DNA from: PALSA-911 sp963839645
Lineage (GTDB): Bacteria; Pseudomonadota; Alphaproteobacteria; Acetobacterales; Acetobacteraceae
Reading direction: 5' to 3'
Assembly (NCBI GenBank): GCA_963839645.1
Contig: CAWIVZ010000008.1
Coordinates: 558,001 to 622,000 of the forward strand
DNA: 64,000 nucleotides
This document shows, in pieces, positions 17,191-27,263 of the stretch. Each line of letters starts with the position of its first letter. Within the stretch, counting starts at the first letter, position 1. The notes beneath the pieces were generated by a model. That model searched no databases, was not told the origin of the DNA, and saw only the letters and a program-made list of their open reading frames with translations. The position numbers and the translations under genes were made by a program.

Positions 17191-18837
17191 TCAAACCCGC
17201 AGCAAATGCACGTCCACCAGAGGACGCTTCTGGAAGCGCTTGCCCAGAGCCCGGCGCAGCGCCGAGCGCGCGGCATCGGCCAGGGCGGAATCGTCGCGGC
17301 GCAGCGCCACCGGCAGATCGGCCAGGGCGGAGGCGAAATCGCGGCTGATCCGGTCGGTCTCCGGGTCCTCCGGTTCATACAGGCCGGGCGCGCTTACCTG
17401 CGGCCGGCCGAGGATCTTACCGGCCCCGTCCACCGCCAGGCTGCCCAGGATCACGCCGTTGAACAACATCCGCCGGCGTGCAGCCAGCACCTCGCCATCC
17501 AGCGGCACCAGTCGGTTGGCGTCCAGCACCAGCCGGCCCACCGGCGCACTGTCGATCACCTCGGCCCGGCCGGGCGCGAGGCTCAGAATGTCGCCGTCCT
17601 CCATCAGGATCGGGCTCATACCCGCCTCCTGCGCCAGATCGGCATGGGCCTGCAGATGACGCCACTCGCCATGCACCGGCACCGAGTATTTCGGCCGCAC
17701 CAGCTTGTACAGCCGGCGCAATTCGTCGCGCGCGGGATGGCCCGACACATGCACCAGATGATCGGCATCGGTCATCAGATGCACGCCGCGGCGCACCAGA
17801 TTGTCCTGCACCGTGCCGATCGCGCGCTCGTTGCCAGGGATCATCCGGCTGGAGAAGATCACCGTGTCCCCTTCCCCCAAAGCCACGCGCGGATGCGTGT
17901 CCATCGCGATGCGCGCCAGCGCCGAGCGCGGCTCGCCCTGGCTGCCGGTCACCAGGATCAGGATGTTGTCGTCGGGGACGTCATCCACGTCGTCCTCACC
18001 GAGGAACTCCGGCACGCCCTTCAGGTAGCCGCACTCGCGCGCCGCCGCCTCGATATTGCGCAGGGACCGACCGACGATGGCGACGCTGCGCCCGCATTCC
18101 TGCGCCGCCAGCGCGATCGACTGCATCCTCGCCACGTTGGAGGCAAAACAGGTGATCGCCACCCGGCCCCGGATCTGGCGGATCAGGGCGGTCAGGCTAA
18201 CGCGCACATCGTCCTCGGAACCGGAATGCCCCTCCACCATCGCGTTGGTGGAATCGCAGACCATCGCCAGCACGCCCTTGTCGCCGAGCGCCGACAGCGC
18301 CGCCTCATCGGTCGGCGGGCCGACCAGCGGCGCCGGGTCCAGCTTCCAGTCCCCGGTATGCAGCACGATGCCATAGGGTGTGGTGATGGCGACCGACTGC
18401 GCCTCGGGGATCGAGTGGGACATGCGGATGAACTGCAGCGCGAACGGCGCCAGGTCGATCGTCCCGCCACAAGGCACCACATGCACGCGCACCTGGTTCT
18501 GCAGACCCACTTCGGTCAGTTTCCGCCGCAGCACCGCGGCCGCGAACGGCGTCGCATAGACCGGGCAGCGCAGTTGCGGCCAAAGATGTGCCACCGCGCC
18601 GATATGGTCCTCGTGCGCGTGGGTAATCACCAGCCCGACCAGCCGATCGCGGCGTTCGGCGATGAACCCGGGATCGGCCATCATCACATCGACCTCGGGG
18701 AATTCGGAGCCGCCGAAGCCAATGCCGCAATCGATGGCCAGCCATTTACCGTCGCAGCGATAGAGATTGAGATTCATGCCGATCTCACCCGTCCCGCCCA
18801 AGGGCAGGAAGGCCAGATCACCGGATAGTACGTCCAT
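17191..18837 (-). CDS. rnj: Ribonuclease J
   Basis: 548 aa metallo-beta-lactamase/beta-CASP ribonuclease with combined endo- and 5'-3' exonuclease activity in RNA processing and decay. Zn motif THAHEDHIGAV near residues 72-82, N-terminal LPLGGTGEIGMN, beta-CASP block VAITCFASNVARMQSI, GSQGEPRSALARIA, and C-terminal VHVSGHPARDELRRL and PVHGEWRHLQAH. The start at 18837 is supported by AAGAAAGAAGAAT immediately upstream. The gene follows coaX by 56 bp in the minus-strand run from nuoN. Confidence 0.95.
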   Translation of the reverse strand: MDVLSGDLAFLPLGGTGEIGMNLNLYRCDGKWLAIDCGIGFGGSEFPEVDVMMADPGFIAERRDRLVGLVITHAHEDHIGAVAHLWPQLRCPVYATPFAAAVLRRKLTEVGLQNQVRVHVVPCGGTIDLAPFALQFIRMSHSIPEAQSVAITTPYGIVLHTGDWKLDPAPLVGPPTDEAALSALGDKGVLAMVCDSTNAMVEGHSGSEDDVRVSLTALIRQIRGRVAITCFASNVARMQSIALAAQECGRSVAIVGRSLRNIEAAARECGYLKGVPEFLGEDDVDDVPDDNILILVTGSQGEPRSALARIAMDTHPRVALGEGDTVIFSSRMIPGNERAIGTVQDNLVRRGVHLMTDADHLVHVSGHPARDELRRLYKLVRPKYSVPVHGEWRHLQAHADLAQEAGMSPILMEDGDILSLAPGRAEVIDSAPVGRLVLDANRLVPLDGEVLAARRRMLFNGVILGSLAVDGAGKILGRPQVSAPGLYEPEDPETDRISRDFASALADLPVALRRDDSALADAARSALRRALGKRFQKRPLVDVHLLRV

Positions 18838-18893
18838 ATTCTTCTTTCTTAGAGGTGGAGCCGTCTGAGCTCCGACGATTATAGCCAGGATCG

Positions 18894-19706
18894 TTATAAA
18901 TCGGGATCGTTCAGGCGTTGCCTGTCTTTTGATAATGTGGGGGTTGGGTTGCGATCCGCCAACATCCGCAGGCCGTCCAGGGTCAAATCGGGCTCGATCC
19001 GCTCGATCATCATCGTGCCCTCGGCGAACAACGGCGCCAAACCACCGGTCGCCACAACCTTCAGCGGACCGCCATACTCGGCCTTGATGCGCGTGACCAG
19101 CCCTTCGATCAGCCCGATATAGCCCCAATAGATGCCGGACTGCATCGCCGGCACGGTCGAACGCCCGATCACCGATTGCGGCCGCCCGATGCCGATGCGG
19201 GGCAGTCTGGCGGCGGCGTGGTGCAAAGCCTCGATCGACAGGTTGATCCCCGGCGCGATCGCGCCGCCGAGATAGGCGCCATCCCGGTCCACCACGTCGA
19301 AGGTGGTGGCGGTGCCGAAATCGACCACCACCAGCGGCCCGCCGAAATGCCGGTGCGCGGCCAGGGAGTTCAGCAACCGGTCGGCGCCGACTTCCTGCGG
19401 CTGCTCAACCTTGATCTCGAACCCCCAGTCCAGGTTGGCCCGCGCCACCAGCGGTTCGGCATGGAACCAGTCCCGGCACAGCCGGCGCAGATGATACAGC
19501 GCGGCCGGCACCACGGTGCCGATCACCGCCCGGTCGATATCCGCCGGCTTCAAGCCGCTATGGGTCAGCAAGGTCAGCAGCCAGACGGCGTATTCGTCCG
19601 ACGTGCGTTGCGGATCGGTGGCGATCCGCCAGATACCGCACCAATGCGTGTCGTCATGCACGGCGAAGACAACGTTGGTGTTCCCGGCATCGACAACCAA
19701 CAGCAC
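18894..19706 (-). CDS. coaX: Type III pantothenate kinase
   Basis: 270 aa. Phosphorylates pantothenate, the first step of coenzyme A synthesis; the type III family is ASKHA-fold and insensitive to CoA feedback. Motifs: DAGNTN at residues 6-11 (phosphate loop), EVGADRLLNS, VVDFGTATTFDVV, and GGAIAPGINLS. The GTG start at 19706 gives the canonical N terminus. It starts 27 bp after nuoN. In many relatives birA sits between nuoN and coaX; here there is no room for it. Confidence 0.95.
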   Translation of the reverse strand: MLLVVDAGNTNVVFAVHDDTHWCGIWRIATDPQRTSDEYAVWLLTLLTHSGLKPADIDRAVIGTVVPAALYHLRRLCRDWFHAEPLVARANLDWGFEIKVEQPQEVGADRLLNSLAAHRHFGGPLVVVDFGTATTFDVVDRDGAYLGGAIAPGINLSIEALHHAAARLPRIGIGRPQSVIGRSTVPAMQSGIYWGYIGLIEGLVTRIKAEYGGPLKVVATGGLAPLFAEGTMMIERIEPDLTLDGLRMLADRNPTPTLSKDRQRLNDPDL

Positions 19707-19733
19707 GCCGTCAGTCCCCGCGAACGGACAGCA

Positions 19734-21170
19734 TCACCCGAACAGCACCTTCGCCGCCGCCTGCGCGGCACCGACGAAGGGGGCCGGGAAGATGAAGAAG
19801 AACAGCGTGAACAGCCCGGTCGCCGCCGCGACGATGGACAGGGACGCCGGGCGCGGATCGAACGCCTCGCCGCCGGCGTCGAAATACATCACCTTGATGA
19901 TGCGAATGTAATAATAGGCGCCCACCACGCTGGTCAGCACGCCGATCACCGCCAGTGCCCACATGCCGCCCTGCACCGCGGCCAGAAACACGTACAGCTT
20001 GCCGAAGAACCCGGCCATCGGCGGCACGCCGGCCATGCTGAACATGAACACGGTCAGCCAGCCCGCCAGCATCGGGTCGGTCCGGCCGAGCCCCGCCAGG
20101 TCGGAGATCTTCTCCAGCGCGATGCCTTTGCGGCGCATCGCCAGGATGCAGGCGAAGGTGCCGGCGTTCATGAACACGTAGGTGACCATGTAGATCAGCA
20201 CGCCACGCACGCCATCCGCGGTGCCGACCGCGAGGCCGATCAGCGCGTAGCCCATGTGGCCGATGGAGGAATACGCCATCAGCCGCTTGAAATTGGTCTG
20301 CCCGATCGCCGCCAGCGAGCCGAGCAGCATCGAGCAGACGGAAACCAGCACGATCAGCTGCTGCCACGATGCCACTAGATGCCCGAACGGAATGCCCATC
20401 ACCCGCAGGATCAGCGCGATCGCGGCCACCTTCGGCGCGGTGCTGAGGAACGCCGTCACTGGCGTAGGCGCGCCTTCGTAGACGTCCGGCGTCCACATGT
20501 GGAACGGCACGGCGGAGATCTTGAACACCAGCCCGGCAATCACGAACACCACGCCGACGATCAGTCCGGTGGACGCGTGAGCCGGGTCGGCCAGCGCCGT
20601 GGCGATCTCGACGAAATCCATGCTGCCGGAGAAGCCGTAGACCAGCGAAATACCGTACAGCAGCAGTCCGGAGGCCAGCGCGCCGAGCACGAAGTATTTC
20701 AACCCGGCCTCCGAGGACCGGAGATTGTCGCGCGCGAAGGCCGTGAGCACATACAGCGCCAGCGATTGCAGCTCCAGGCCCAAATAGAGGCTCATCATGG
20801 AACTGGCGGACACCATGATCATCATGCCCGTCACCGACAGCAGCATCAGCACCGGGAATTCGAACCGCGACAGTCCCTCGGCCCGGTTATATTCCAGCGA
20901 CAGGATCAACCCGAGCGCGGCCGCGGCCAGGATCAGCAATTTGGCGAAGCTGCTGAACGGATCGACGACGAACTGGCCATGATAGGCGCTGCCGGTGCCG
21001 GAGCTCAGCACGAGCATCGCCGCGACCAGATAGGCGCCGAGCGTCAACATGGAACAGGTCTGCGTCGCGTCGGTCTTGCGCAACACGCCGATCACCAGGA
21101 TCGCCATGCCGCAGCAGGCCAGCACGATCTCCGGCAGCGCCAGCGCCCAATTCAGGTTTGCGGCATTCAT
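19734..21170 (-). CDS. nuoN: NADH-quinone oxidoreductase subunit N
   Basis: 478 aa, about 14 transmembrane helices, one of the three antiporter-like proton-pumping subunits of complex I. Family blocks: LILSLEYNRAEG, LGLELQSLALYVL (conserved Glu), YFVLGALASGLLLYG, FKISAVPFHMWTPDVYEGAPT (conserved Lys and Trp-Thr-Pro-Asp), and LMAYSSIGHMGYAL. Its ATG overlaps the nuoM stop by 4 bp. Last of the nuo genes, followed directly by coaX. Confidence 0.96.
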   Translation of the reverse strand: MNAANLNWALALPEIVLACCGMAILVIGVLRKTDATQTCSMLTLGAYLVAAMLVLSSGTGSAYHGQFVVDPFSSFAKLLILAAAALGLILSLEYNRAEGLSRFEFPVLMLLSVTGMMIMVSASSMMSLYLGLELQSLALYVLTAFARDNLRSSEAGLKYFVLGALASGLLLYGISLVYGFSGSMDFVEIATALADPAHASTGLIVGVVFVIAGLVFKISAVPFHMWTPDVYEGAPTPVTAFLSTAPKVAAIALILRVMGIPFGHLVASWQQLIVLVSVCSMLLGSLAAIGQTNFKRLMAYSSIGHMGYALIGLAVGTADGVRGVLIYMVTYVFMNAGTFACILAMRRKGIALEKISDLAGLGRTDPMLAGWLTVFMFSMAGVPPMAGFFGKLYVFLAAVQGGMWALAVIGVLTSVVGAYYYIRIIKVMYFDAGGEAFDPRPASLSIVAAATGLFTLFFFIFPAPFVGAAQAAAKVLFG

Positions 21171-22705
21171 TGGGGCAGCACTCCGCTCATCCCGGCATTG
21201 GCCATCTTGACGGTCTGTTCGAGTGAAGCGGTGTGGTGGCGGACCATATCGGCCACGCTGGCATCGAAGAACCCGGTGAAGCTGGAGGGGTAGATGCCCA
21301 TCCACAGCGTCAGCAGGATCAGCGGCACGAACACCGCGTATTCGCGCGGCGACAGATCGAGGATGGTCTTCAGGTCCGCCTTGGTCAGCCGCCCGAAGAT
21401 CACCCGGCGATAGAGATACAGCATATAGGCCGCCCCCAGCACCATTCCGGTCGCGCCCAGCATGCCGAGCCAGAAATTCACCTGCACCGCGCCGGTGATC
21501 ACCAGGAACTCACCCACGAAGCCGGCAGTACCCGGAAGGCCCACGCTCGCCATGGTGAACAACATGAACACCAGCGCATAGCCCGGCATGCGATCGGCCA
21601 GCCCGCCATAGCGGTTGATCTCCAGCGCGTGCATCCTGTCGTAGACCACGCCGACGCAAAGGAACAAGGCGCCGGCGACGATGCCGTGCGACAGCATCTG
21701 AAACAGCGCGCCCTGGATGCCCTGGGTGTTGAAGCTGAAGATGCCGATCGTCACCATGCCCATATGGGCGACGGAGGAATAGGCGATCAGCTTCTTCATG
21801 TTCTCCTGCGCCAGCGCCACCAACGAGGTGTAGATGATCGCCATGATCGACAGCGTGTAGATCAGCGGCGCGAAATAGGCCGACGCCTCCGGCAGCATCG
21901 GCACCGAGAAGCGCAGGAAGCCGTAGGCGCCCATCTTCAGCAGCACGCCGGCCAGGATCACGGAACCGGCGGTCGGCGCCTCCACATGCGCGTCCGGCAG
22001 CCAGGTGTGTACCGGCCACATCGGCACCTTCACCGCGAAGGACGCCAGGAAGGCGAGGAAAAGCCAGGTCTGCATCTTCGCCGGGAAGCTAGTGTGCATC
22101 AGCGTCACGATGTCCGTGGTGCCGGCGTAGCGCCACATCGCCAGCAGCGCGAGCAGCATCAGCACCGAGCCGGTAAGTGTATAGAGGAAGAACTTGAACG
22201 CGGCGTAGACCCGGTTGCCGTGGCCCCAGATGCCGATGATCAGATACATCGGGATCAGCACGGCCTCGAAGAACATGTAGAAAACCACGAAGTCGAGCGC
22301 GCAGAACATGCCGACCATCATCGTTTCCAGGATCAGGAACGACAGCATGAACTCGCGCACCCGGGTCTGGATCGACTCCCAGCTGGCCAGGATGCAGATC
22401 GGCGTCAGCGCGGTGGACAGCAGCACGAACAGCACGGAAATGCCGTCCACGCCCATCTTGTAGCCAACCCCGTATTCCGGCAGCCAGTTGACACTTTCGA
22501 CGAACTGGAAACCGCCTTCCTGCGGGTCGAACTTCACCCACAGCACCAGCGAGATGAAGAACACGATCAGGCTGGTCCAGAGCGCGGCCCAGCGGGCGTT
22601 GGCGGCGACAACCGCCTCGTCGCCGCGGATGGTCATGATGATCAGCCCACCGACCAGCGGCAGGAAGGTGATCAGGGAAAGCAGGGGAAAGCCGGCCACG
22701 TTCAT
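21167..22705 (-). CDS. nuoM: NADH-quinone oxidoreductase subunit M
   Basis: 512 aa antiporter-like membrane subunit of complex I. FPLLSLITFLPLVGG start, YKMGVDGISVLFV, FFEAVLIPMYLIIGIWG with the conserved pumping Glu, WPVHTWLPDAHVEAPTAGSV, and KLIAYSSVAHMG. The chosen ATG at 22705 matches the family N terminus. A GTG at 22720 overlaps the nuoL stop (GTGA) and would add five residues; coupling makes it a real alternative. Intact frame. Confidence 0.95.
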   Translation of the reverse strand: MNVAGFPLLSLITFLPLVGGLIIMTIRGDEAVVAANARWAALWTSLIVFFISLVLWVKFDPQEGGFQFVESVNWLPEYGVGYKMGVDGISVLFVLLSTALTPICILASWESIQTRVREFMLSFLILETMMVGMFCALDFVVFYMFFEAVLIPMYLIIGIWGHGNRVYAAFKFFLYTLTGSVLMLLALLAMWRYAGTTDIVTLMHTSFPAKMQTWLFLAFLASFAVKVPMWPVHTWLPDAHVEAPTAGSVILAGVLLKMGAYGFLRFSVPMLPEASAYFAPLIYTLSIMAIIYTSLVALAQENMKKLIAYSSVAHMGMVTIGIFSFNTQGIQGALFQMLSHGIVAGALFLCVGVVYDRMHALEINRYGGLADRMPGYALVFMLFTMASVGLPGTAGFVGEFLVITGAVQVNFWLGMLGATGMVLGAAYMLYLYRRVIFGRLTKADLKTILDLSPREYAVFVPLILLTLWMGIYPSSFTGFFDASVADMVRHHTASLEQTVKMANAGMSGVLPQ

Positions 22706-22716
22706 GTTGATACTCG

Positions 22717-24679
22717 TCACCGGAACAGCAGGAACACACTGACCAGCGCAACCACGCCGATCAGCATCGAAAACGCGTAGGCGGCAAGGGAGCCGGTCTG
22801 CAGCTTCACCGCCTGGCGCGCCGACAGGCCCGCGAGGCTGGCGACACCGTTCGGCATGCCGTCGATGATCAAGGTATCCCCGACCTTCCACAAAGAGCGC
22901 GCCAGCGCCATCGCCGGCCTGACGAAGATCGCGCCATACAGCTCGTCGAAATACCATTTGTTCAGCAGGAACCGGTAGATGCCACCGAAGCTCTCGGCGA
23001 GCCTGGCCGGAATGGTGGGGGCCAGGATGTACATCCAGAACGCCAGCGCGATCCCGGCAACGCCCATTACCAATGGTAGGGATTCCACCCAGCCCGGCAC
23101 ATGCTCCAGGTTGGCGATGATGTCGTTGCCCGGCCGGTTGAAGATCGACCCCTGCCAGAAGTCGCGCCATTCCTCGCCGATGAACCAGGTATGCAGCGCC
23201 ATGCCGGCGAAGACCGCGCCCACCGCCAGCAGCAGCAGCGGGCCGATCATCACGAACGGGCTCTCATGCACATGCTCCAGCACATGATGGTCAGCCCGGC
23301 TCTTGCCGTGGAACGTCATGAACAGCAGGCGCCAGGAATAGAACGCGGTCAGGAACGCCGCCGCCACCGTGCAGAGGAAGGCATAGGTACCGACGCCGGA
23401 ATGCGCCGCCCAGGTGGCGGAGATGATCGCGTCCTTGGAATACGAACCCGCCAGCGGCGGAATGCCGGCAAGGGCCAGGTTGCCGATCCACATCAGGATG
23501 CAGGTGGCCGGGATCAGCTTCGCCAGCCCGCCCATCTTGCGCATGTCCTGCTCGTCCGACATCGCATGGATCACCGAGCCGGCGCAGAGGAACAGCAGCG
23601 CCTTGAAGAACGCATGCGTGATCAGGTGGAACACCGAGGCCTGATAGGCGCCGACGCCGGCGGCGGCGAACATGTAGCCGAGCTGCGAACAGGTGGAATA
23701 GGCGATCACCCGCTTGATGTCGTTCTGCACGCAACCCACCGTCGCCGCGAACAGCGCCGTGGAAGCGCCGATGATGGTCACGATCGCCAGCGTCGTCGGC
23801 GCGAATTCCAGCATCGGCGACATCCGCGCCATCAGGAACACCCCGGCCGTCACCATCGTGGCGGCATGGATCAGCGCGGAAACCGGCGTCGGGCCTTCCA
23901 TCGCGTCCGGCAGCCAGACATGCAGGCCGATCTGCGCCGATTTGCCGCAGGCGCCGATGAACAGCAGGATGCCGATCACCTCGAAGGCGCGGAAATCGGT
24001 GCCGAACAGGTGGTACATATCGTTCTGGTGCTCGGCGATGGACGCGAAGATCGTCGAGAACTCGATCGAGCCGAATTGGACAAACATCAGCGCCACGCCA
24101 ACCGCGAAAGCGCACGTCGGCGATGCGGTTGACCAGGAACGCCTTGATCGCGGCCGCGCAGGCGCTCGGGCGGTCATACCAGTAGCCGATCAGCAGGTAG
24201 GAACACAGGCCCACGCCTTCCCAGCCGAAGAACAGCTGCAGCAGGTTGTCGGCCGTCACCAGCATCAGCATGGAGAAGCTGAACAGCGACAGATAGGCGA
24301 AGAAGCGAAAGCGCGGATACTCGTCGTGGCCCATATAGCCGACGCTGTAGATATGGATCAGCGTGGACACGAAAGTGACCATCGCCACCATCGCCGCCGA
24401 CAGCGTGTCGTAGCGCAGCGCCCAGGTGACATGGAACCGCCCGACATCGATCCAGGTGCCGAGTTGCAGCACGCCGGGATGCGCCGCGTCGGTCGCCAGC
24501 GGGAAGAACGCCAGGGCACCGCAGATCGCGGCCAGTATCATGCACAGGATGGAAACCGCCTGCGCGGCACGATCGCCGATCGCTTTGCCCAGCAGACCGG
24601 AGACCAGTGCGCCGAACAGCGGGGCCAGAACCGCGACGCCGTAGGCGAAAGGCGCGCCCATGATTGAACCGGTCATCAT
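22717..24679 (-). CDS. nuoL: NADH-quinone oxidoreductase subunit L (frameshifted)
   Basis: Largest proton-pumping subunit of complex I, about 653 aa after repair. The 5' piece reads through FFGWEGVGLCSYLLIG and NRIADV. One extra base near 24112 then breaks the frame; the next frame resumes at AFAVGVALMFVQFG and continues through HVWLPDAMEGPTPVSALIHAATM and IKRVIAYSTCSQLGYM to the C-terminal lateral helix. The rest of the sequence is fully family-like, so a sequencing insertion is likely. The ATG at 24679 has AAGGG upstream, immediately follows the nuoK stop and is paired with an adjacent ATG at 24676. Confidence 0.92.
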
Positions 24680-24680
24680 G

Positions 24681-25001
24681 TCAGCCCTTCATCAGTGTCA
24701 CGTCCTCGACCTCGATCGAGCCGCGATTGCGGAAATAGATCACCACGATGGCCAGGCCGATCGCCGCCTCGGCGGCGGCCACGGTCAGCACGAACATCGC
24801 CATGATCTGCCCGGCCAGGTCGTTGAGCACCGAGGAGAAGGCGACGAAATTCAAATTGACCGCCAGCAGGATCAGCTCGACCGACATCAGGATGACGATG
24901 ACGTTCTTGCGGTTCAGGAAGATGCCGAAAATGCCCAGCACCAGCAGAATGGCGCTGACGGTCAGATAATGGCCCAGGCCGATATGCATCACTCCGCCCA
25001 T
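24681..25001 (-). CDS. nuoK: NADH-quinone oxidoreductase subunit K
   Basis: 106 aa with three transmembrane helices; homologue of mitochondrial ND4L. IGLGHYLTVSAILLVLG, GIFLNRKNVIVILMSVELILLAVNLN (with conserved membrane Glu) and AAAEAAIGLAIVV are diagnostic. The ATG at 25001 has GGAGG about 10 nt upstream inside the nuoJ end; the ATG at 24989 gives the more usual 102-aa form and is also possible. It lies between nuoJ and nuoL with almost no spacing. Confidence 0.95.
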   Translation of the reverse strand: MGGVMHIGLGHYLTVSAILLVLGIFGIFLNRKNVIVILMSVELILLAVNLNFVAFSSVLNDLAGQIMAMFVLTVAAAEAAIGLAIVVIYFRNRGSIEVEDVTLMKG

Positions 25002-25003
25002 GA

Positions 25004-25729
25004 TCAGCGAACCTCCGGCGAATGATGCGCATCGCCATGATTGGCATGACCACCGCCATGACCCTCATGCGCGTGCTCCAATTCGGGCACCGGCGCCGGC
25101 TTCGGCCGGTAGATCCCCAGCGTCTTGATCCCCGCCCCCAGCGCGACATCCACCATCTCCAGCGTATCGCCCGGCTGGCGCTCGTTCTGGTTACGGATGA
25201 TCTGGTGGCGGGAGGTCTTGCGGTCGCGCAGGGTCAGCACGATCGCGCCGATCATCGCCACCAGCAGCACCAGTCCCGCCGTCTGGAACAGGAAGATGTA
25301 GTCGGTATAGAGCAGCCGCCCGATCGCGGCGGTATTGCTGCCATCCGCCGGCATGGCGGAAAACTTCACCGACATCGCCGCGGGCGCGAACTTCCAGCCG
25401 CCAAGCACGAAGATCAGCTCGGCGAACAGCACCGTGACCACGGCCAGCCCAACCGGCAGATAGCGCTGGAACCCCTCGCGCATGGCGACGAAGTCCACGT
25501 CCAGCATCATCACCACGAACAGGAACAGCACCGCGACCGCGCCGACATAGACGATCACCAGGATCATCGCCAGGAACTCGGCCCCCGCTATCAGGAACAG
25601 CGCCGCGGCGTTGAAGAACGCCAGGATCAGGAACAGCACGGAGTGCACCGGATTGCGCGCCGTCACCACCATCGCGGCAGAGACCAACAGGATCGCGGTG
25701 AAGATGTAGAAGGCGATGGCTGTGATCAT
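25004..25729 (-). CDS. nuoJ: NADH-quinone oxidoreductase subunit J with His-rich tail
   Basis: 241 aa, about 40 longer than a typical NuoJ. Residues 1 to about 170 hold five membrane helices with TARNPVHSVLFLILAFFNAA and VIVYVGAVAVLFLFVVMMLD (the pi-bulge helix that gates proton transfer). A cytosolic tail follows and ends in a stretch of about 20 residues rich in His and Gly (HAHEGHGGGHANHGDAHH), which could bind metal. The ATG overlaps the nuoI stop by ATGA. Frame intact. Confidence 0.94.
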   Translation of the reverse strand: MITAIAFYIFTAILLVSAAMVVTARNPVHSVLFLILAFFNAAALFLIAGAEFLAMILVIVYVGAVAVLFLFVVMMLDVDFVAMREGFQRYLPVGLAVVTVLFAELIFVLGGWKFAPAAMSVKFSAMPADGSNTAAIGRLLYTDYIFLFQTAGLVLLVAMIGAIVLTLRDRKTSRHQIIRNQNERQPGDTLEMVDVALGAGIKTLGIYRPKPAPVPELEHAHEGHGGGHANHGDAHHSPEVR

Positions 25730-26214
25730 CTGTAGGGCGCGTCCAGTTCGAGCCGGCGGGCCAGCTCCGGTTCCCACCGGTCGCCGTTCGCGAGCAGCTT
25801 GTCCTTGTTGTACATCAGCTCTTCGCGCGTCTCGGTGGCGAACTCGAAGTTCGGCCCCTCCACGATCGCATCCACCGGGCAGGCTTCCTCGCACAGCCCG
25901 CAATAGATGCACTTGGTCATGTCGATGTCATAGCGCGTGGTACGGCGGGACCCGTCCTCGCGCGGCTCGGCCTCGATGGTGATCGCCTGCGCCGGGCAAA
26001 CCGCCTCGCACAGCTTGCAGGCGATGCAGCGTTCCTCGCCGTTGGGATAGCGGCGCAGCGCGTGTTCGCCCTTGAAGCGCGGGCTGATCGGACCCTTCTC
26101 ATAGGGATAGTTGATCGTCACCTTCGGCTTGAAGAAATACCTCAGCGTCAGAGCCATGCCGGAGACCAGCTCTCCCAGCAGCATGCTCCGCGCGGTGCGG
26201 TCCAGGAATGCCAC
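25726..26214 (-). CDS. nuoI: NADH-quinone oxidoreductase subunit I
   Basis: 162 aa iron-sulfur subunit of the Q module carrying clusters N6a and N6b. Two ferredoxin motifs are complete: CIACKLCEAVCP near residues 63-74 and CIYCGLCEEACP near 102-113. The YPYEKGPISPRFKGEHALRRY block is typical of alphaproteobacterial and mitochondrial (TYKY) forms. 28 bp downstream of nuoH and overlapping nuoJ by 4 bp. Confidence 0.97.
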   Translation of the reverse strand: MAFLDRTARSMLLGELVSGMALTLRYFFKPKVTINYPYEKGPISPRFKGEHALRRYPNGEERCIACKLCEAVCPAQAITIEAEPREDGSRRTTRYDIDMTKCIYCGLCEEACPVDAIVEGPNFEFATETREELMYNKDKLLANGDRWEPELARRLELDAPYR

Positions 26215-26242
26215 GGTTCAGGCTCCTCGCTCGAAAGAAATG

Positions 26243-27259
26243 TTACACGCCATGGGGCAGCCAACCGAAGGCCATCAGCACGCCTGCCGTCAGCACCAGC
26301 CACAGCAGCGAAAAGGGAAGAAACACTTTCCAGCCAAGGCGCATCAGCTGGTCATACCGGTAGCGCGGGAACGTGCCGCGGATCCAGATGAAGACGAACA
26401 GCAAAAAGCAGATCTTGGCGATGAACCACAGCGGCCCGGGGATCCAGTTGAACGGCGCGATGTCGATCGGCGGCAGCCAGCCGCCCAGGAACAGGATCGT
26501 CGTCATCGCCGACATCAGGATCATGTTGGCGTATTCGCCAAGGAAGAACAGCGCGAAGGACATCGAACTGTATTCCACGAAGAACCCGGCCACGATCTCG
26601 CTCTCGCCCTCAGGCAGATCGAACGGCGAGCGGTTGGTCTCCGCCAGCGTGGAGATGAAGAAGATGATGAACATCGGGAACAGCGGCACGCAGAACCACA
26701 CGGTGGACTGCGCCCGCACGATGTCGGTCAGGTTCAGGCTGCCGACGCAGATCAGCACGGTCACGATCACGAAGCCCATCGAGACCTCGTAGCTGACCAT
26801 CTGCGCCGCCGAGCGCATCGCGCCCATGAACGGATATTTCGAATTGCTGGCCCAGCCGGCGATGATGATGCCGTAGACGCCGAGCGAGCTGATCGCGAAC
26901 AGATAGAGCACACCGACATTGATATCGGCGATCGCCCAGCCGTCGTTCACCGGGATCACCGCCCAGGCGATCATCGCCAGGGAAAAGGTCAGCATCGGTG
27001 CCAGCAGGAACAGCCCGCGATTGGCGCCCGACGGGATGATCGTTTCCTTCATGATCATCTTCAGCGCATCGGCGAACGGCTGGAACAGGCCGAACGGCCC
27101 CACCACGTTCGGGCCGCGGCGCAGCTGGATGGCGGCCAGCACCTTGCGCTCGGCCAGAGTCAGATAGGCCACGCCGATCAGCAGCGGCACCAGCAGCGCC
27201 AGCGCCTGGGCGAACACAACGATCAGATGCCCAATGGGCGTGTGGAAGAATTCCAACAT
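26243..27259 (-). CDS. nuoH: NADH-quinone oxidoreductase subunit H
   Basis: 338 aa, eight-helix membrane subunit forming the quinone-binding chamber (ND1 homologue). Blocks: AYLTLAERKVLAAIQLRRGPNVVGPFG, PFADALKMIMKE, GIIIAGWASNSKYPFMGAMRSAAQMVSYE, and ETNRSPFDLPEGESEIVAGF with the acidic residues of the E-channel. The ATG at 27259 follows the nuoG stop by 4 bp with GGAG/AGGGG upstream. Frame intact. Confidence 0.97.
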   Translation of the reverse strand: MLEFFHTPIGHLIVVFAQALALLVPLLIGVAYLTLAERKVLAAIQLRRGPNVVGPFGLFQPFADALKMIMKETIIPSGANRGLFLLAPMLTFSLAMIAWAVIPVNDGWAIADINVGVLYLFAISSLGVYGIIIAGWASNSKYPFMGAMRSAAQMVSYEVSMGFVIVTVLICVGSLNLTDIVRAQSTVWFCVPLFPMFIIFFISTLAETNRSPFDLPEGESEIVAGFFVEYSSMSFALFFLGEYANMILMSAMTTILFLGGWLPPIDIAPFNWIPGPLWFIAKICFLLFVFIWIRGTFPRYRYDQLMRLGWKVFLPFSLLWLVLTAGVLMAFGWLPHGV

Positions 27260-27263
27260 GCCC

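Noticed and set aside
22717..24679. Programmed ribosomal frameshifting in nuoL and the other nuo genes
   Set aside because: No shared slippery heptamer or downstream structure, frame changes differ from gene to gene, and no such mechanism is known for these subunits.
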